DNA of 64,000 bases from Micromonospora eburnea. Its GTDB lineage: Bacteria; Actinomycetota; Actinomycetes; Mycobacteriales; Micromonosporaceae. Below are positions 24,438-31,960 of this stretch, in pieces. The position numbers and the translations under genes are program-made. The DNA is taken from positions 6,572,001 to 6,636,000 of the forward strand of contig NZ_FMHY01000002.1 of NCBI RefSeq assembly GCF_900090225.1. Direction: 5' to 3'. The first letter of the stretch is position 1. Every line of letters starts with the position of its first letter. Under the pieces are notes generated by a model that did not search any database, was not told where the DNA came from, and was given only the letters and a program-made list of their open reading frames with translations.

Positions 24438-26099
24438 GTGGTCGCGGTCACGTCCCGGCGGCGTACGCTCGCCGGGCAGCTGCTCGTCCTTCAGCTCGCG
24501 ATCATCGTCGTGGTGCTGGTGGCGGTGGCCGCCGTCTCGCTGGCCCAGTCCGCGGCCACCTTCAACCGCGTCGAAGGACGCCGGGTCGCCGCGCTCGGCG
24601 AGGAGCTCGCCGTCAGCCCGCTGCTGCGCGACCAGCTCAACCAACCGGCCCCCGCCGAGGCGATCGCGCCGCTGTTGCAGAACACGCTGATCCGGTCCGG
24701 GGTGACCACTTTGACCGTGGCGAACGAGCGGGGCCGGGTGGTCAGCTCGACCGACCCGACCCTGGTGGGCAGCCCGGTGGTGCTCGGCGATCCGCAGGTG
24801 GCGCAGGGCCGGAGCTGGTTCGGGGAGCTGGAGGTCGACGGGTCGCAGGAGCTGGTGGCCCAGGTGCCGGTACTCGGCGACCGGAAAGGGGAGAACCTCG
24901 GCCGGTACCTGGGTGTGGTGGTCGTCGGTGAGGCGTCGCCGACCTGGTCGGAACGCCTGGTCGGGGCTTCCTCGTACCTCCTCACCTATCTGGGCATCGC
25001 CAGCGGGCTGGGCGTGGTCGGGTCGTGGCTGCTGGCCCGGCGGATCAAGCGGCAGACCCTCGGCCTGGAGCCACGGGAGATCGCCGGGCTGGCCGAACAT
25101 CGAGAGGCCCTGCTGCACGGCATCGCCGAGGGCGTGATCGCGCTGGATCCGCAGCAACGCGTCACCCTGGTGAACGCGGTGGGCCGGCGGCTGCTCGACC
25201 TGCCCGAGGACTGCCTGGGCCGCAGCCTTCGCGAGCTGCGGATCAACGGCCGGCTGCGGGACGTGCTGGCCGGCACCGGCAGCGGCCCGGAGGCCCGGGA
25301 CCAGGTGGTGGTACGGCGCGGCCGGGTGCTGGTGATGAACCGGATGACCGTCCGCAAGGACGGCCGCCGGCTGGGCTCGGTCACCACCCTGCGGGACCGT
25401 ACGGAGCTGGCCCGGCTGGAGCAGGAGCTCGGCTCGTTCCGCAGCACTACCGAATTGCTGCGGGCCCAGACCCACGAGTTCGCCAACCAACTGCACACCA
25501 TCTCCGGGCTAATCCAGATCGGCGAGCACGACGAGGTGGTCCGGTACGTGGACGCGCTGAGCCGGCACCGGGCGTCGCTCGACCTGACCGTCACCAGCCG
25601 GATCCACGACACGGCGGTCGCGGCGCTGCTCATGGCGAAGTCGGCGGTGGCCGCGGAACGCCGGGTGGAGCTGCGGGTGTCCGAGCGGACCGGGCTGGAC
25701 CGGCTGCCGGCGGAACTGTCGGCGGACGTCGCCACCGTGCTCGGCAACCTGGTCGACAACGCGGTCGAGGCGGTGGCCGGCGGCCGGGAGGCAGCCGGGG
25801 ACCCGGCGGCGGAGCAGCCTGCCTGGGTGGAGGTCGAGCTACGGCAGGACGCGGCCTCGGTGGAGATCGTCGTCCGCGACTCCGGCCCCGGAGTCGCACC
25901 GGAGCTGGCGCAGGAGGTCTTCACCCACGGCTTCACCACCAAGGCGGCCCAGGGCGGCGAGCGGGGTATCGGCCTGGCGCTCACCCGCCTCGTCTGCCAT
26001 CGTCACGGCGGCGAGGTCGCCGTGACGAACACCGACGAGGGCGCGATGTTCACCGCGCGGATGTCGCTGCCGCCCAGTGTGTTGGAGGGAGCGCGATGA
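24438..26099 (+). CDS. CitA/DcuS-type sensor histidine kinase
   Basis: A 553-residue membrane sensor. TM1 lies near residues 11-35 (LLVLQLAIIVVVLVAVAAVS), an extracytoplasmic PAS-like sensor covers about 36-170, and TM2 is near 177-200 (YLLTYLGIASGLGVVGSWLL). A cytosolic PAS follows (LLHGIAEGVIALDPQQRVTL), then the H-box RAQTHEFANQLHTI with His near 346, and a HATPase with N-box LGNLVDNAVEA, G1 DSGPGVAP and G2 GERGIGLALTR. This is the citrate/C4-dicarboxylate kinase layout. It overlaps its regulator gene (ATGA) and is divergent from tctCBA, which it presumably controls. GTG 24438 (GAGG upstream) is preferred over GTG 24411. Confidence 0.92.
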   Translation: MVAVTSRRRTLAGQLLVLQLAIIVVVLVAVAAVSLAQSAATFNRVEGRRVAALGEELAVSPLLRDQLNQPAPAEAIAPLLQNTLIRSGVTTLTVANERGRVVSSTDPTLVGSPVVLGDPQVAQGRSWFGELEVDGSQELVAQVPVLGDRKGENLGRYLGVVVVGEASPTWSERLVGASSYLLTYLGIASGLGVVGSWLLARRIKRQTLGLEPREIAGLAEHREALLHGIAEGVIALDPQQRVTLVNAVGRRLLDLPEDCLGRSLRELRINGRLRDVLAGTGSGPEARDQVVVRRGRVLVMNRMTVRKDGRRLGSVTTLRDRTELARLEQELGSFRSTTELLRAQTHEFANQLHTISGLIQIGEHDEVVRYVDALSRHRASLDLTVTSRIHDTAVAALLMAKSAVAAERRVELRVSERTGLDRLPAELSADVATVLGNLVDNAVEAVAGGREAAGDPAAEQPAWVEVELRQDAASVEIVVRDSGPGVAPELAQEVFTHGFTTKAAQGGERGIGLALTRLVCHRHGGEVAVTNTDEGAMFTARMSLPPSVLEGAR

Positions 26100-26770
26100 T
26101 CGACGTGCTCATCGTCGACGACGACTTCATGGTGGCCCGCATCCACCGCGGTTTCGTCGAGCGGATCGACGGCTTCCGGGTGGTCGGCACCGCCAGCACC
26201 GGAGAGCAGGCGATCGCCGCCGTCGACGAGTACCGCCCCGACCTGGTCCTGCTCGACCTCTACCTGCCCGACATGTTCGGCCTGGACGTGGTGACCCGGA
26301 TCCGGGCCGCCCGGCACGACTGCGACGTCCTGGTGATCAGCGCCGCCCGCGAGGCCGAGGCGGTCCGCCGGGCGGTCCGCTACGGGGCGGTCAACTACCT
26401 GCTCAAGCCGTTCGGCTTCGACGAGCTGCGCAACCGGCTGGAGCAGTACGCGGCACGCCGCGCCACGCTGCGCGCGGCGGTGGTCGCCGACCAGGCCGAT
26501 GTCGACCGGGTGCTCTCCCGCAGCGGCTCACTGGCCACCGCCCCGGCCCTGCCGCGTGGGCTCAGCCCGGAGACCGCGGAATTGGTGGAGCGCGCCCTGC
26601 GTACGAACGACGGCACCCTGTCGGCCAGCGAGTGCGCCGACCGGGTGGGCATCTCCCGGGTCAGCGCCCGCCGCTACCTGGAACACTTCTCGGGTACGGG
26701 ACGTGCCGAGGTGAGCCTCCGCTACGGCGCGGCGGGCCGCCCCGAGCGCCGATACTCCTGGGTGACCTGA
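26096..26770 (+). CDS. CitB/DcuR-type response regulator
   Basis: A 224-residue regulator. The receiver domain has the acidic pocket VLIVDDDFMV, the phospho-acceptor Asp in DLVLLDLYLPDM near residue 56 and the Lys in NYLLKPFGFDELRNRLEQY. The C-terminal HTH reads SASECADRVGISRVSARRYL, followed by RYGAAGRPERRYSW, as in CitB/DpiA regulators. It is translationally coupled to the kinase and is expected to activate the divergent tct operon when the substrate is sensed. Confidence 0.93.
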   Translation: MIDVLIVDDDFMVARIHRGFVERIDGFRVVGTASTGEQAIAAVDEYRPDLVLLDLYLPDMFGLDVVTRIRAARHDCDVLVISAAREAEAVRRAVRYGAVNYLLKPFGFDELRNRLEQYAARRATLRAAVVADQADVDRVLSRSGSLATAPALPRGLSPETAELVERALRTNDGTLSASECADRVGISRVSARRYLEHFSGTGRAEVSLRYGAAGRPERRYSWVT

Positions 26771-26778
26771 GGAAACGC

Positions 26779-26817
26779 CGCTGGCCGGCACCCCGGGTTG
26801 CGGGGTGCCGGCCAGCG
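26779..26817. terminator. Strong hairpin terminator between convergent genes
   Basis: A perfect 17-bp stem (CGCTGGCCGGCACCCCG at 26779-26795 with its complement at 26801-26817) and a 5-nt loop, lying just past the response-regulator stop and before the end of the convergent lysozyme-like gene. Confidence 0.85.
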
Positions 26818-26846
26818 ATGTTCATGTGGTTCGTGTTCTGTGGTTG

Positions 26847-27428
26847 TCAGCTGTTCCAGTGCTGGGCGACCAGGTCGGCGGCCTGCTGCTCCCACTGGGC
26901 GTAGGCATCCGGGTACGCCGACACCTGCACCGTCTGGGCGGCCTTGGTCAGCGGCATGTCCTGCCACCCGTCAACCTGCTTCAGACCCTTCAGGAACGCC
27001 GTCGTCGAGTACTCCGGATCGGTGATCTGCTCCGGCGAACCCCAACCCGAGCTCGGGCGCTGCTGGAACAGACCCAGCGAGTCATGGTCATTGGCGTCGC
27101 CGAGGTGGCCCAGGTTCTCCAGCTTCGACTCCTGCAGGCTCGTGGCGATCGACACCACCGCGGCCCGCTCCGGCATCCCGGCCTTCTTCGTCGCCGCGAT
27201 GATCGCCTTCACGTTGCCGGTCTGCTCGTCGTTCAGACCGATCCTCGACTGCGCGCCCTGCACACCGTGCGGGATCAGCTTGCCGCTGTCCGGCTTGTCG
27301 GCCTGTACGACGGCCGGGTTGGCGTGCACCGGCTCAGCGGCGTGAGCCGCGATCGGACCAGCGAACACACCACCGGTGAAAGCCAGACCAGCAACACCAA
27401 GAACGCTCTTACGGAAGATCGTGTTCAT
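26847..27428 (-). CDS. Secreted lysozyme-like / transglycosylase-like protein
   Basis: A 193-residue exported protein. The signal peptide is KSVLGVAGLAFTGGVFAGP with cleavage after AHAAE. The mature part has AVVSIATSLQESKLENLGHL and DSLGLFQQRPSSGWGSPEQI, the ES...GLFQQRP pattern of actinobacterial transglycosylase-like domains; Glu in LQESKL is the likely catalytic acid. It would act on cell-wall peptidoglycan. The start ATG 27428 has GGAG 6 nt upstream. Its promoter side is a long, structured noncoding leader (27429-28134). Confidence 0.8.
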   Translation of the reverse strand: MNTIFRKSVLGVAGLAFTGGVFAGPIAAHAAEPVHANPAVVQADKPDSGKLIPHGVQGAQSRIGLNDEQTGNVKAIIAATKKAGMPERAAVVSIATSLQESKLENLGHLGDANDHDSLGLFQQRPSSGWGSPEQITDPEYSTTAFLKGLKQVDGWQDMPLTKAAQTVQVSAYPDAYAQWEQQAADLVAQHWNS

Positions 27429-28134
27429 GACAAGCTCCATTCGGGGGTTGGCGCACACCCGCCGACAAGAGGGGAGACGGCAATTCCGTGTGCGCAAGCA
27501 CCGTCAGGCGCTCAAAAGAGAAGGGGGAAAGTCTTCGACCGGAACGCTCACGGGGCGAGGGGGATCGCCTCTTCGCGGCGCCGGGACCATGTACAACGAC
27601 CGACCACCCGGCGTCATTCCCGGGATCGGCCCACCCGCCGACGCGGGCGGCCATCACCCCCGGGGTTTGGGGGGCTCCTCGGTCGTGCAGCCCTGTACAA
27701 CGACCCCCGCCCGTCGGCCATTCCGGCCGCAGGATGCCGCCGCTCACCCCCGGACCGGACATCCGGCGCGAAACGCGACACCGGGTGATCGCGGAGCTCC
27801 GTGATCCACTCCATGTGCCGCAAACGGTGGTCACCGGCCCCGCCGAGACCACCACATGCCGCACACGGAGTCGACCAAGGCCCCGTCGAGGCCCGGGCGG
27901 GCCGGACCGGAAGAGCGCCAGCCACAGCCGGACCCAGGGTGATCTACTCCATGTGCCGCAAACGGTGGTCACCGGGCCCATCGAGACCGCCACATGCCGT
28001 ACACGGAGGCGATCAAGGTCTGTGGGCCCGCACGCAAGCGGGCGGCGGCGCATTCGACGTGAGCTGCCGCAGCGGGCGGCGTTCGGCAGCCCGGACGCCG
28101 TGACCCGCCGCGGACGGAGCCGGCCGAAGGCCGG
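27429..28134. other. 706-bp repeat-bearing noncoding region
   Basis: There is no credible protein gene here on either strand. The 170 bp next to the lysozyme-like gene are its probable 5' leader, with several GC-rich inverted segments. Two direct-repeat pairs lie further out: TGTACAACGAC at 27590-27600 and 27694-27704, each followed by CATTCC and CACCCCCGG words, and an 80-bp unit at 27801-27880 and 27939-28018. Possible roles are a regulatory RNA or a protein-binding array between the lysozyme-like gene and regX3. Confidence 0.55.
27801..28018. repeat. Two imperfect 80-bp direct repeats with internal hairpin
   Basis: Copies at 27801-27880 and 27939-28018 (period 138 bp) share about 72 of 80 bases. 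Each starts GTGATC(C/T)ACTCC and contains ATGTGCCGCAAACGG and CACATGCCG(C/T)ACACGG. Each holds an inverted repeat, GGTGGTC (27826-27832) with GACCACC (27847-27853) in copy 1. In copy 2 the right arm is GACCGCC, so a G-U pair would preserve the stem if it is read as + strand RNA. Confidence 0.7.
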
Positions 28135-28818
28135 TCACGGCTCGAACTTGTAGCCCAGGCCGCGGACGGTGACGATGTAACGGGGTGCCGAGGGCTCCGG
28201 CTCGATCTTGGAGCGCAGCCGCTTGACGTGCACGTCCAGCGTCTTGGTGTCGCCCACGTAGTCGGCGCCCCAGACCCGGTCGATGAGCTGCCCCCGGGTG
28301 AGCACCCGGCCCGCGTTGCGCAGCAGCAGCTCCAGCAGCTCGAACTCCTTGAGCGGCAGCTGCACGACGGCGCCGTCCACGGTCACGACGTGCCGCTCGA
28401 TGTCCATCCGGACCGGGCCGGCGGCCAGCGTGGGCGCGCCCGACTCGGTCGCCTCCGCGCTCTGCCGACGCAGCACCGCCCGGATCCGGGCGACCAGTTC
28501 ACGCGGCGAGTACGGCTTGGTGACGTAGTCGTCGGCCCCGATCTCCAGGCCGACCACCTTGTCGATCTCGCTGTCCCGGGCGGTGACCATGATGATCGGG
28601 ACGTGCGACCGCTGGCGGAGCTGACGGCAGACCTCCGTACCCGACATCTCCGGCAACATCAGGTCGAGCAGCACGATGTCGGCGCCGGTCCGGTCGAACT
28701 CGGTGAGGGCGGACGTGCCCGTCGCGGCGACGGACACCTCGAAGCCCTCCTTGCGGAGCATGTAGGACAGGGCGTCGGAGAACGATTCCTCGTCCTCGAC
28801 CACCAGTACGCGGCTCAA
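28135..28818 (-). CDS. regX3: Phosphate-response regulator RegX3/PhoP (OmpR family)
   Basis: A 227-residue OmpR-type regulator. The receiver begins LSRVLVVEDEESFSDALSYM, with phospho-Asp in DIVLLDLMLPEMSG and DDYVTKPYSPREL. The winged helix ends in TLDVHVKRLRSKIEPEP and YIVTVRGLGYKFEP, as in RegX3 of mycobacteria and PhoP of Streptomyces. It answers phosphate starvation signalled by SenX3 via PhoU. The start is TTG 28818: AGGAAA precedes it by 7 nt, and homologues begin at exactly this residue; no ATG/GTG fits. senX3 lies 28 bp upstream in the same operon. Confidence 0.95.
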   Translation of the reverse strand: MSRVLVVEDEESFSDALSYMLRKEGFEVSVAATGTSALTEFDRTGADIVLLDLMLPEMSGTEVCRQLRQRSHVPIIMVTARDSEIDKVVGLEIGADDYVTKPYSPRELVARIRAVLRRQSAEATESGAPTLAAGPVRMDIERHVVTVDGAVVQLPLKEFELLELLLRNAGRVLTRGQLIDRVWGADYVGDTKTLDVHVKRLRSKIEPEPSAPRYIVTVRGLGYKFEP

Positions 28819-28846
28819 CGGGTGTTTCCTTTCCTGTCGGTCAGAC

Positions 28847-30127
28847 CTACCGAAGCTCGGCCGGGCCGGCCTCGATCCCAGCGGAGGAGAGTGTCGCCTC
28901 CAGGTCGTCCGGGGGACGGGCGGGCAGCCGGAGGGTGAACGTCGACCCCCCACCAAGAGTGCTCGACACATCCACCCGGCCGCCATGGTTGCTGGCGATG
29001 TGTTTGACGATGGCCAGCCCGAGGCCGGTGCCTCCGGTGGCTCGGGAGCGGGCCTGGTCGGCCCGGTAGAAGCGCTCGAAGATCCGCTCGACCTCGTTCG
29101 GGGCGATGCCGATGCCCTGGTCGGTCACGGCGATCTCGACGTGCTCGTCGGTGGCCCGCGCGGCCACCCGGACCGTGGTGTCCTCGCCCGAGTAGTTGAT
29201 CGCGTTCTCCACCAGGTTCGACACGGCGGTGGCGAGCTGACTGTCGCTGCCGTACACGGTGAGGCCACGCTCCCCGTCGACGACGATCTCCACCCGATGG
29301 GCGGTGGCCGAGGTACGGGTCCGGTCGACCACCTCGGCGATCACCCAGTCCACCGAGACCGGCTCCGGGGCGGGCTGCGGCTCGGCCCCCTGGAGTCGGG
29401 TCAGCTCCAACAGCTCCTGCACCAGCCGGCCCAACCGGGTCGACTCATGCTGGATCCGCTCGGCGAACCGCCGGGCCGCGATCATGTCCTCGGACAGCTC
29501 CGACGTACCCTCGCCGGTCGGCTCGGTGGCGTCCACCAACGCCTCGGCGAGGAGTTGGAGCGCGCCGATCGGGGTCTTCAGCTCGTGGCTCACGTTGGCC
29601 ACGAAGTCCCGCCGAACCCGGGCCAGCCGGTGTGACTCGGTGACGTCGGCCGCCTCGACCGAGATGTAACCGGCACCCAGGCCCATCGCCCGCAGATGCA
29701 CGCCGAGCGGATTGTCTCCCGCGCTGTCGCGGCCGCGCGGCAGGTCCAGCTCGATCTCGCGCCGCACGCCCGTGCGCCGGACCTGCCCGGCGAGGGTACG
29801 GATCAGCGGGTGCGCCGCGATGGATCCGGGCGTTGTCCCGGTACGGAGCAGGCCCAGCGCCCGCGCGGCCGGGTTCACCAGCACCGGCACGTCGTCCGGG
29901 TCGAGCACCACCACGCCGGCGCGGAGCGAGTCGATCGTCTTGCGGCCGAGCCCGGAGAGCCCGCCCTGCTGCTCGTCGGGAATCGCCGGCCTCCCTGCGC
30001 TGCCACGGGAGCGGTCACTCCCCGGCGCCGGCCGGCGCCGCTCTCGGACGGTTCTGGACAGCAGCAGCCCGGCGACCAGTCCGGCCACCAGAGCCACGGC
30101 CACCGCGACCGCCACTGCCCATTCCAC
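28847..30127 (-). CDS. senX3: SenX3-type sensor histidine kinase
   Basis: A 426-residue kinase. It has an N-terminal membrane anchor (VAVAVAVALVAGLVAGLLL) and a PAS-like domain (SLRAGVVVLDPDDVPVLVNP). The HisKA box RRDFVANVSHELKTPIGALQ has His near residue 180, and the HATPase has NLVENAINYSGEDT, DQGIGIAPNEVERIFERFY and GGTGLGLAIVKHIASNHGG. This is the phosphate sensor partner of RegX3, inhibited through PhoU and the Pst transporter when phosphate is plentiful. GTG 30127 is the start. A PHO-box-like array sits 73 bp upstream, implying autoregulation. Confidence 0.95.
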   Translation of the reverse strand: MEWAVAVAVAVALVAGLVAGLLLSRTVRERRRPAPGSDRSRGSAGRPAIPDEQQGGLSGLGRKTIDSLRAGVVVLDPDDVPVLVNPAARALGLLRTGTTPGSIAAHPLIRTLAGQVRRTGVRREIELDLPRGRDSAGDNPLGVHLRAMGLGAGYISVEAADVTESHRLARVRRDFVANVSHELKTPIGALQLLAEALVDATEPTGEGTSELSEDMIAARRFAERIQHESTRLGRLVQELLELTRLQGAEPQPAPEPVSVDWVIAEVVDRTRTSATAHRVEIVVDGERGLTVYGSDSQLATAVSNLVENAINYSGEDTTVRVAARATDEHVEIAVTDQGIGIAPNEVERIFERFYRADQARSRATGGTGLGLAIVKHIASNHGGRVDVSSTLGGGSTFTLRLPARPPDDLEATLSSAGIEAGPAELR

Positions 30128-30199
30128 CCGGCGATCGTAGAGTCATTGTTCACCTGCCGATCGGGCGAAATGGGATGAAACACTCTCACTTCCGAGAAA

Positions 30200-30242
30200 G
30201 TTCACTCATGGGTCTCGCGTCGTTCACCCGGGTTCACCATGG
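30200..30242 (+). promoter_or_regulatory. PHO box (direct GTTCACC repeats) between senX3 and phoU
   Basis: Units spaced 11, 11 and 10 bp: GTTCACTCATG (30200), GGTCTCGCGTC (30211), GTTCACCCGGG (30222) and GTTCACCATGG (30232). They match the 11-nt PHO-box unit G(G/T)TCAYYYR(G/C)G known for Streptomyces PhoP and the related RegX3 box. A further GTTCACC lies at 30148-30154. The location between the divergent senX3 and phoU genes fits feedback control of both by RegX3. Confidence 0.8.
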
Positions 30243-30336
30243 ATCCGATCACCCCCACCTACCGTGGGTCGCGCACCTGCTCACGACGTACGCGGTCCGC
30301 CGGTCCGCCGGCGGCCACCGATCCCAGGAAGTGACG

Positions 30337-30978
30337 ATGCGCGAAGAGTTCCGGGCCGACCTCCAGATTGTCAGCCAGCTACTGGTGGACATGGCGGAGG
30401 GGGTGCGCGCCGCCATGCGCCAGGCCACCACGGCCCTGCTCACCGCCGACCGCCCGGCTGCGGAGAGGGTGGTCGAGGGGGATGCCGAGATCGACGACCG
30501 CTATCGGCACGTGGAGGAGCGGGTCTGCGACCTGCTGGCCCGGCAGGCGCCGGTGGCCTCCGACCTGCGCGCCATGATCACCGCCCTGCACGTGGCGGCC
30601 GACCTGGAGCGGATGGGCGACCTGGCCCAGCACGTCGCCAAGACCGCGCTGCGCCGGCACCCCTCGCCGGCGGTGCCGGCCGAGCTGCGGCCGGTCTTCA
30701 CCGACATGGCCGCCGTCGCCGACCGGATGGCCGAGAAGATCGGCGTGGTGCTGGCCCACCCCGACGCGACCGTCGCCGCCGAGCTGGACAGCGACGACGA
30801 CCCCATGGACGACCTGCACAAGAGCCTCTTCACCGTGCTGCTCGGCGACGACTGGCCGTACGGGGTGGAGACGGCGATCGACGCCACCCTGCTGGGCCGC
30901 TTCTACGAGCGCTTCGCCGACCACGCGGTGAACGTCGGCGAGCACGTGGTCTACCTGATCACGGGCGAGGCCAGCTGA
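30337..30978 (+). CDS. phoU: Phosphate signalling regulator PhoU
   Basis: A 213-residue all-helical PhoU with two three-helix repeats. The metal-cluster motifs are ITALHVAADLERMGDLAQHV in the first repeat and LLGRFYERFADHAVNVGEHV in the second. PhoU couples the Pst transporter to the SenX3-type kinase and represses the phosphate response in rich conditions. ATG 30337 is preceded by AGGAAG. It is divergent from senX3 across a PHO box and is followed by a strong palindromic terminator. Confidence 0.95.
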   Translation: MREEFRADLQIVSQLLVDMAEGVRAAMRQATTALLTADRPAAERVVEGDAEIDDRYRHVEERVCDLLARQAPVASDLRAMITALHVAADLERMGDLAQHVAKTALRRHPSPAVPAELRPVFTDMAAVADRMAEKIGVVLAHPDATVAAELDSDDDPMDDLHKSLFTVLLGDDWPYGVETAIDATLLGRFYERFADHAVNVGEHVVYLITGEAS

Positions 30979-30984
30979 CGGAGT

Positions 30985-31038
30985 GAAGGAGGGGCCCCTT
31001 CTTAACGCGCCAAGGCGTTAAGAAGGGGCCCCTCCTTC
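30985..31038. terminator. Perfect 24-bp palindromic repeat between phoU and gpmA
   Basis: The left arm 30985-31008 (GAAGGAGGGGCCCCTTCT then TAACGC) is perfectly complementary to 31015-31038 around the loop GCCAAG. It lies between convergent phoU and gpmA and will act as a two-way terminator. The same GGGCCCCTT(C/G)TTAAC unit recurs twice in direct orientation at 43093-43153, so it is a dispersed repeat. Confidence 0.85.
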
Positions 31039-31042
31039 GCGC

Positions 31043-31810
31043 TCAGCGGCCCTGGTTAGCGACCGCGGCGGCGGCCGCCTTGGCGGCCTCCGGGTCGAGG
31101 TACGTCCCGCCGAGGGTCTGCGGGCGCAGGTCCCGGTCGAGGTCGTAGCGCAGTGGGATGCCGGTCGGGATGTTCAGCTTGGCGATCGCCTCGTCGGAGA
31201 TCTGGTCGAGGTGCTTGACCAGGGCGCGCAGCGAGTTGCCGTGCGCGGCCACCAGCACCGTCCGGCCGGCCAGGATGTCCGGCACGATCGAGTCGTACCA
31301 GTACGGCAGCATCCGCTCGACGACGTCCTTGAGGCACTCGGTCCGCGGCATCAGCTCGGTCGGCAGCAGCGCGTACCGGGGGTCGCCGACCTGGGACCAC
31401 TCGTCGTTGTCGTCGATCGGCGGCGGCGGCGTGTCGTACGACCGACGCCAGAGCATGAACTGGTCCTCGCCGTACTCGTCCAGAGTCTGCTTCTTGTTCT
31501 TGCCCTGGAGTGCGCCGTAGTGCCGCTCGTTGAGCCGCCACGACCGGCGCACCGCGATCCAGTGCCGGTCGGCGGCGCTGAGCGCCAGCTCGGCGGTGCG
31601 GATCGCGCGGCGCAGCACGCTCGTGTGCACCACGTCGGGCAGCAGGTTGTGCTCGCGGAGCAGCTCACCGCCGCGCCGCGCCTCGTTCTCCCCCTTGGCG
31701 GTCAGGTCGACGTCGACCCAGCCGGTGAAGAGGTTCTTGGCGTTCCAGTCGCTCTCGCCGTGCCGCAGCAGGACCAGCGTCCCGACGGTGGGCCCCTCGC
31801 TCGCAGTCAT
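31043..31810 (-). CDS. gpmA: 2,3-bisphosphoglycerate-dependent phosphoglycerate mutase
   Basis: A 255-residue phosphoglycerate mutase interconverting 3- and 2-phosphoglycerate in glycolysis. The phosphohistidine motif is LVLLRHGESDWNAKNLFTGW at the N-terminus. HYGALQGKNKKQTLDEYGED and RRSYDTPPPP are the substrate loops, and VLVAAHGNSLRALVKHLD carries the second His. It matches gpm1 next to senX3/regX3 in mycobacteria. ATG 31810 is preferred (AGGAT 6-10 nt upstream); ATG 31819 would lack a spaced ribosome site. Confidence 0.95.
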   Translation of the reverse strand: MTASEGPTVGTLVLLRHGESDWNAKNLFTGWVDVDLTAKGENEARRGGELLREHNLLPDVVHTSVLRRAIRTAELALSAADRHWIAVRRSWRLNERHYGALQGKNKKQTLDEYGEDQFMLWRRSYDTPPPPIDDNDEWSQVGDPRYALLPTELMPRTECLKDVVERMLPYWYDSIVPDILAGRTVLVAAHGNSLRALVKHLDQISDEAIAKLNIPTGIPLRYDLDRDLRPQTLGGTYLDPEAAKAAAAAVANQGR

Positions 31811-31960
31811 GCGGATCATCCTGCCGTACCCGCCCGGGGGACACGCAGGGACCGGTGGTGACGACCACCACGTGGAAAACCTGATGACCGGCGTTCCGGG
31901 GCGGGACTAGTTTGTAAGGCGCTAGTTAGACATTGGTCGTTACATAACGGGGGCGTCGGA

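Noticed and set aside
27429..27600. c-di-AMP (ydaO) riboswitch in front of the lysozyme-like gene
   Set aside because: Such riboswitches precede cell-wall hydrolase genes in actinobacteria, but I could not identify the conserved core by eye. An Rfam RF00379 scan is needed.
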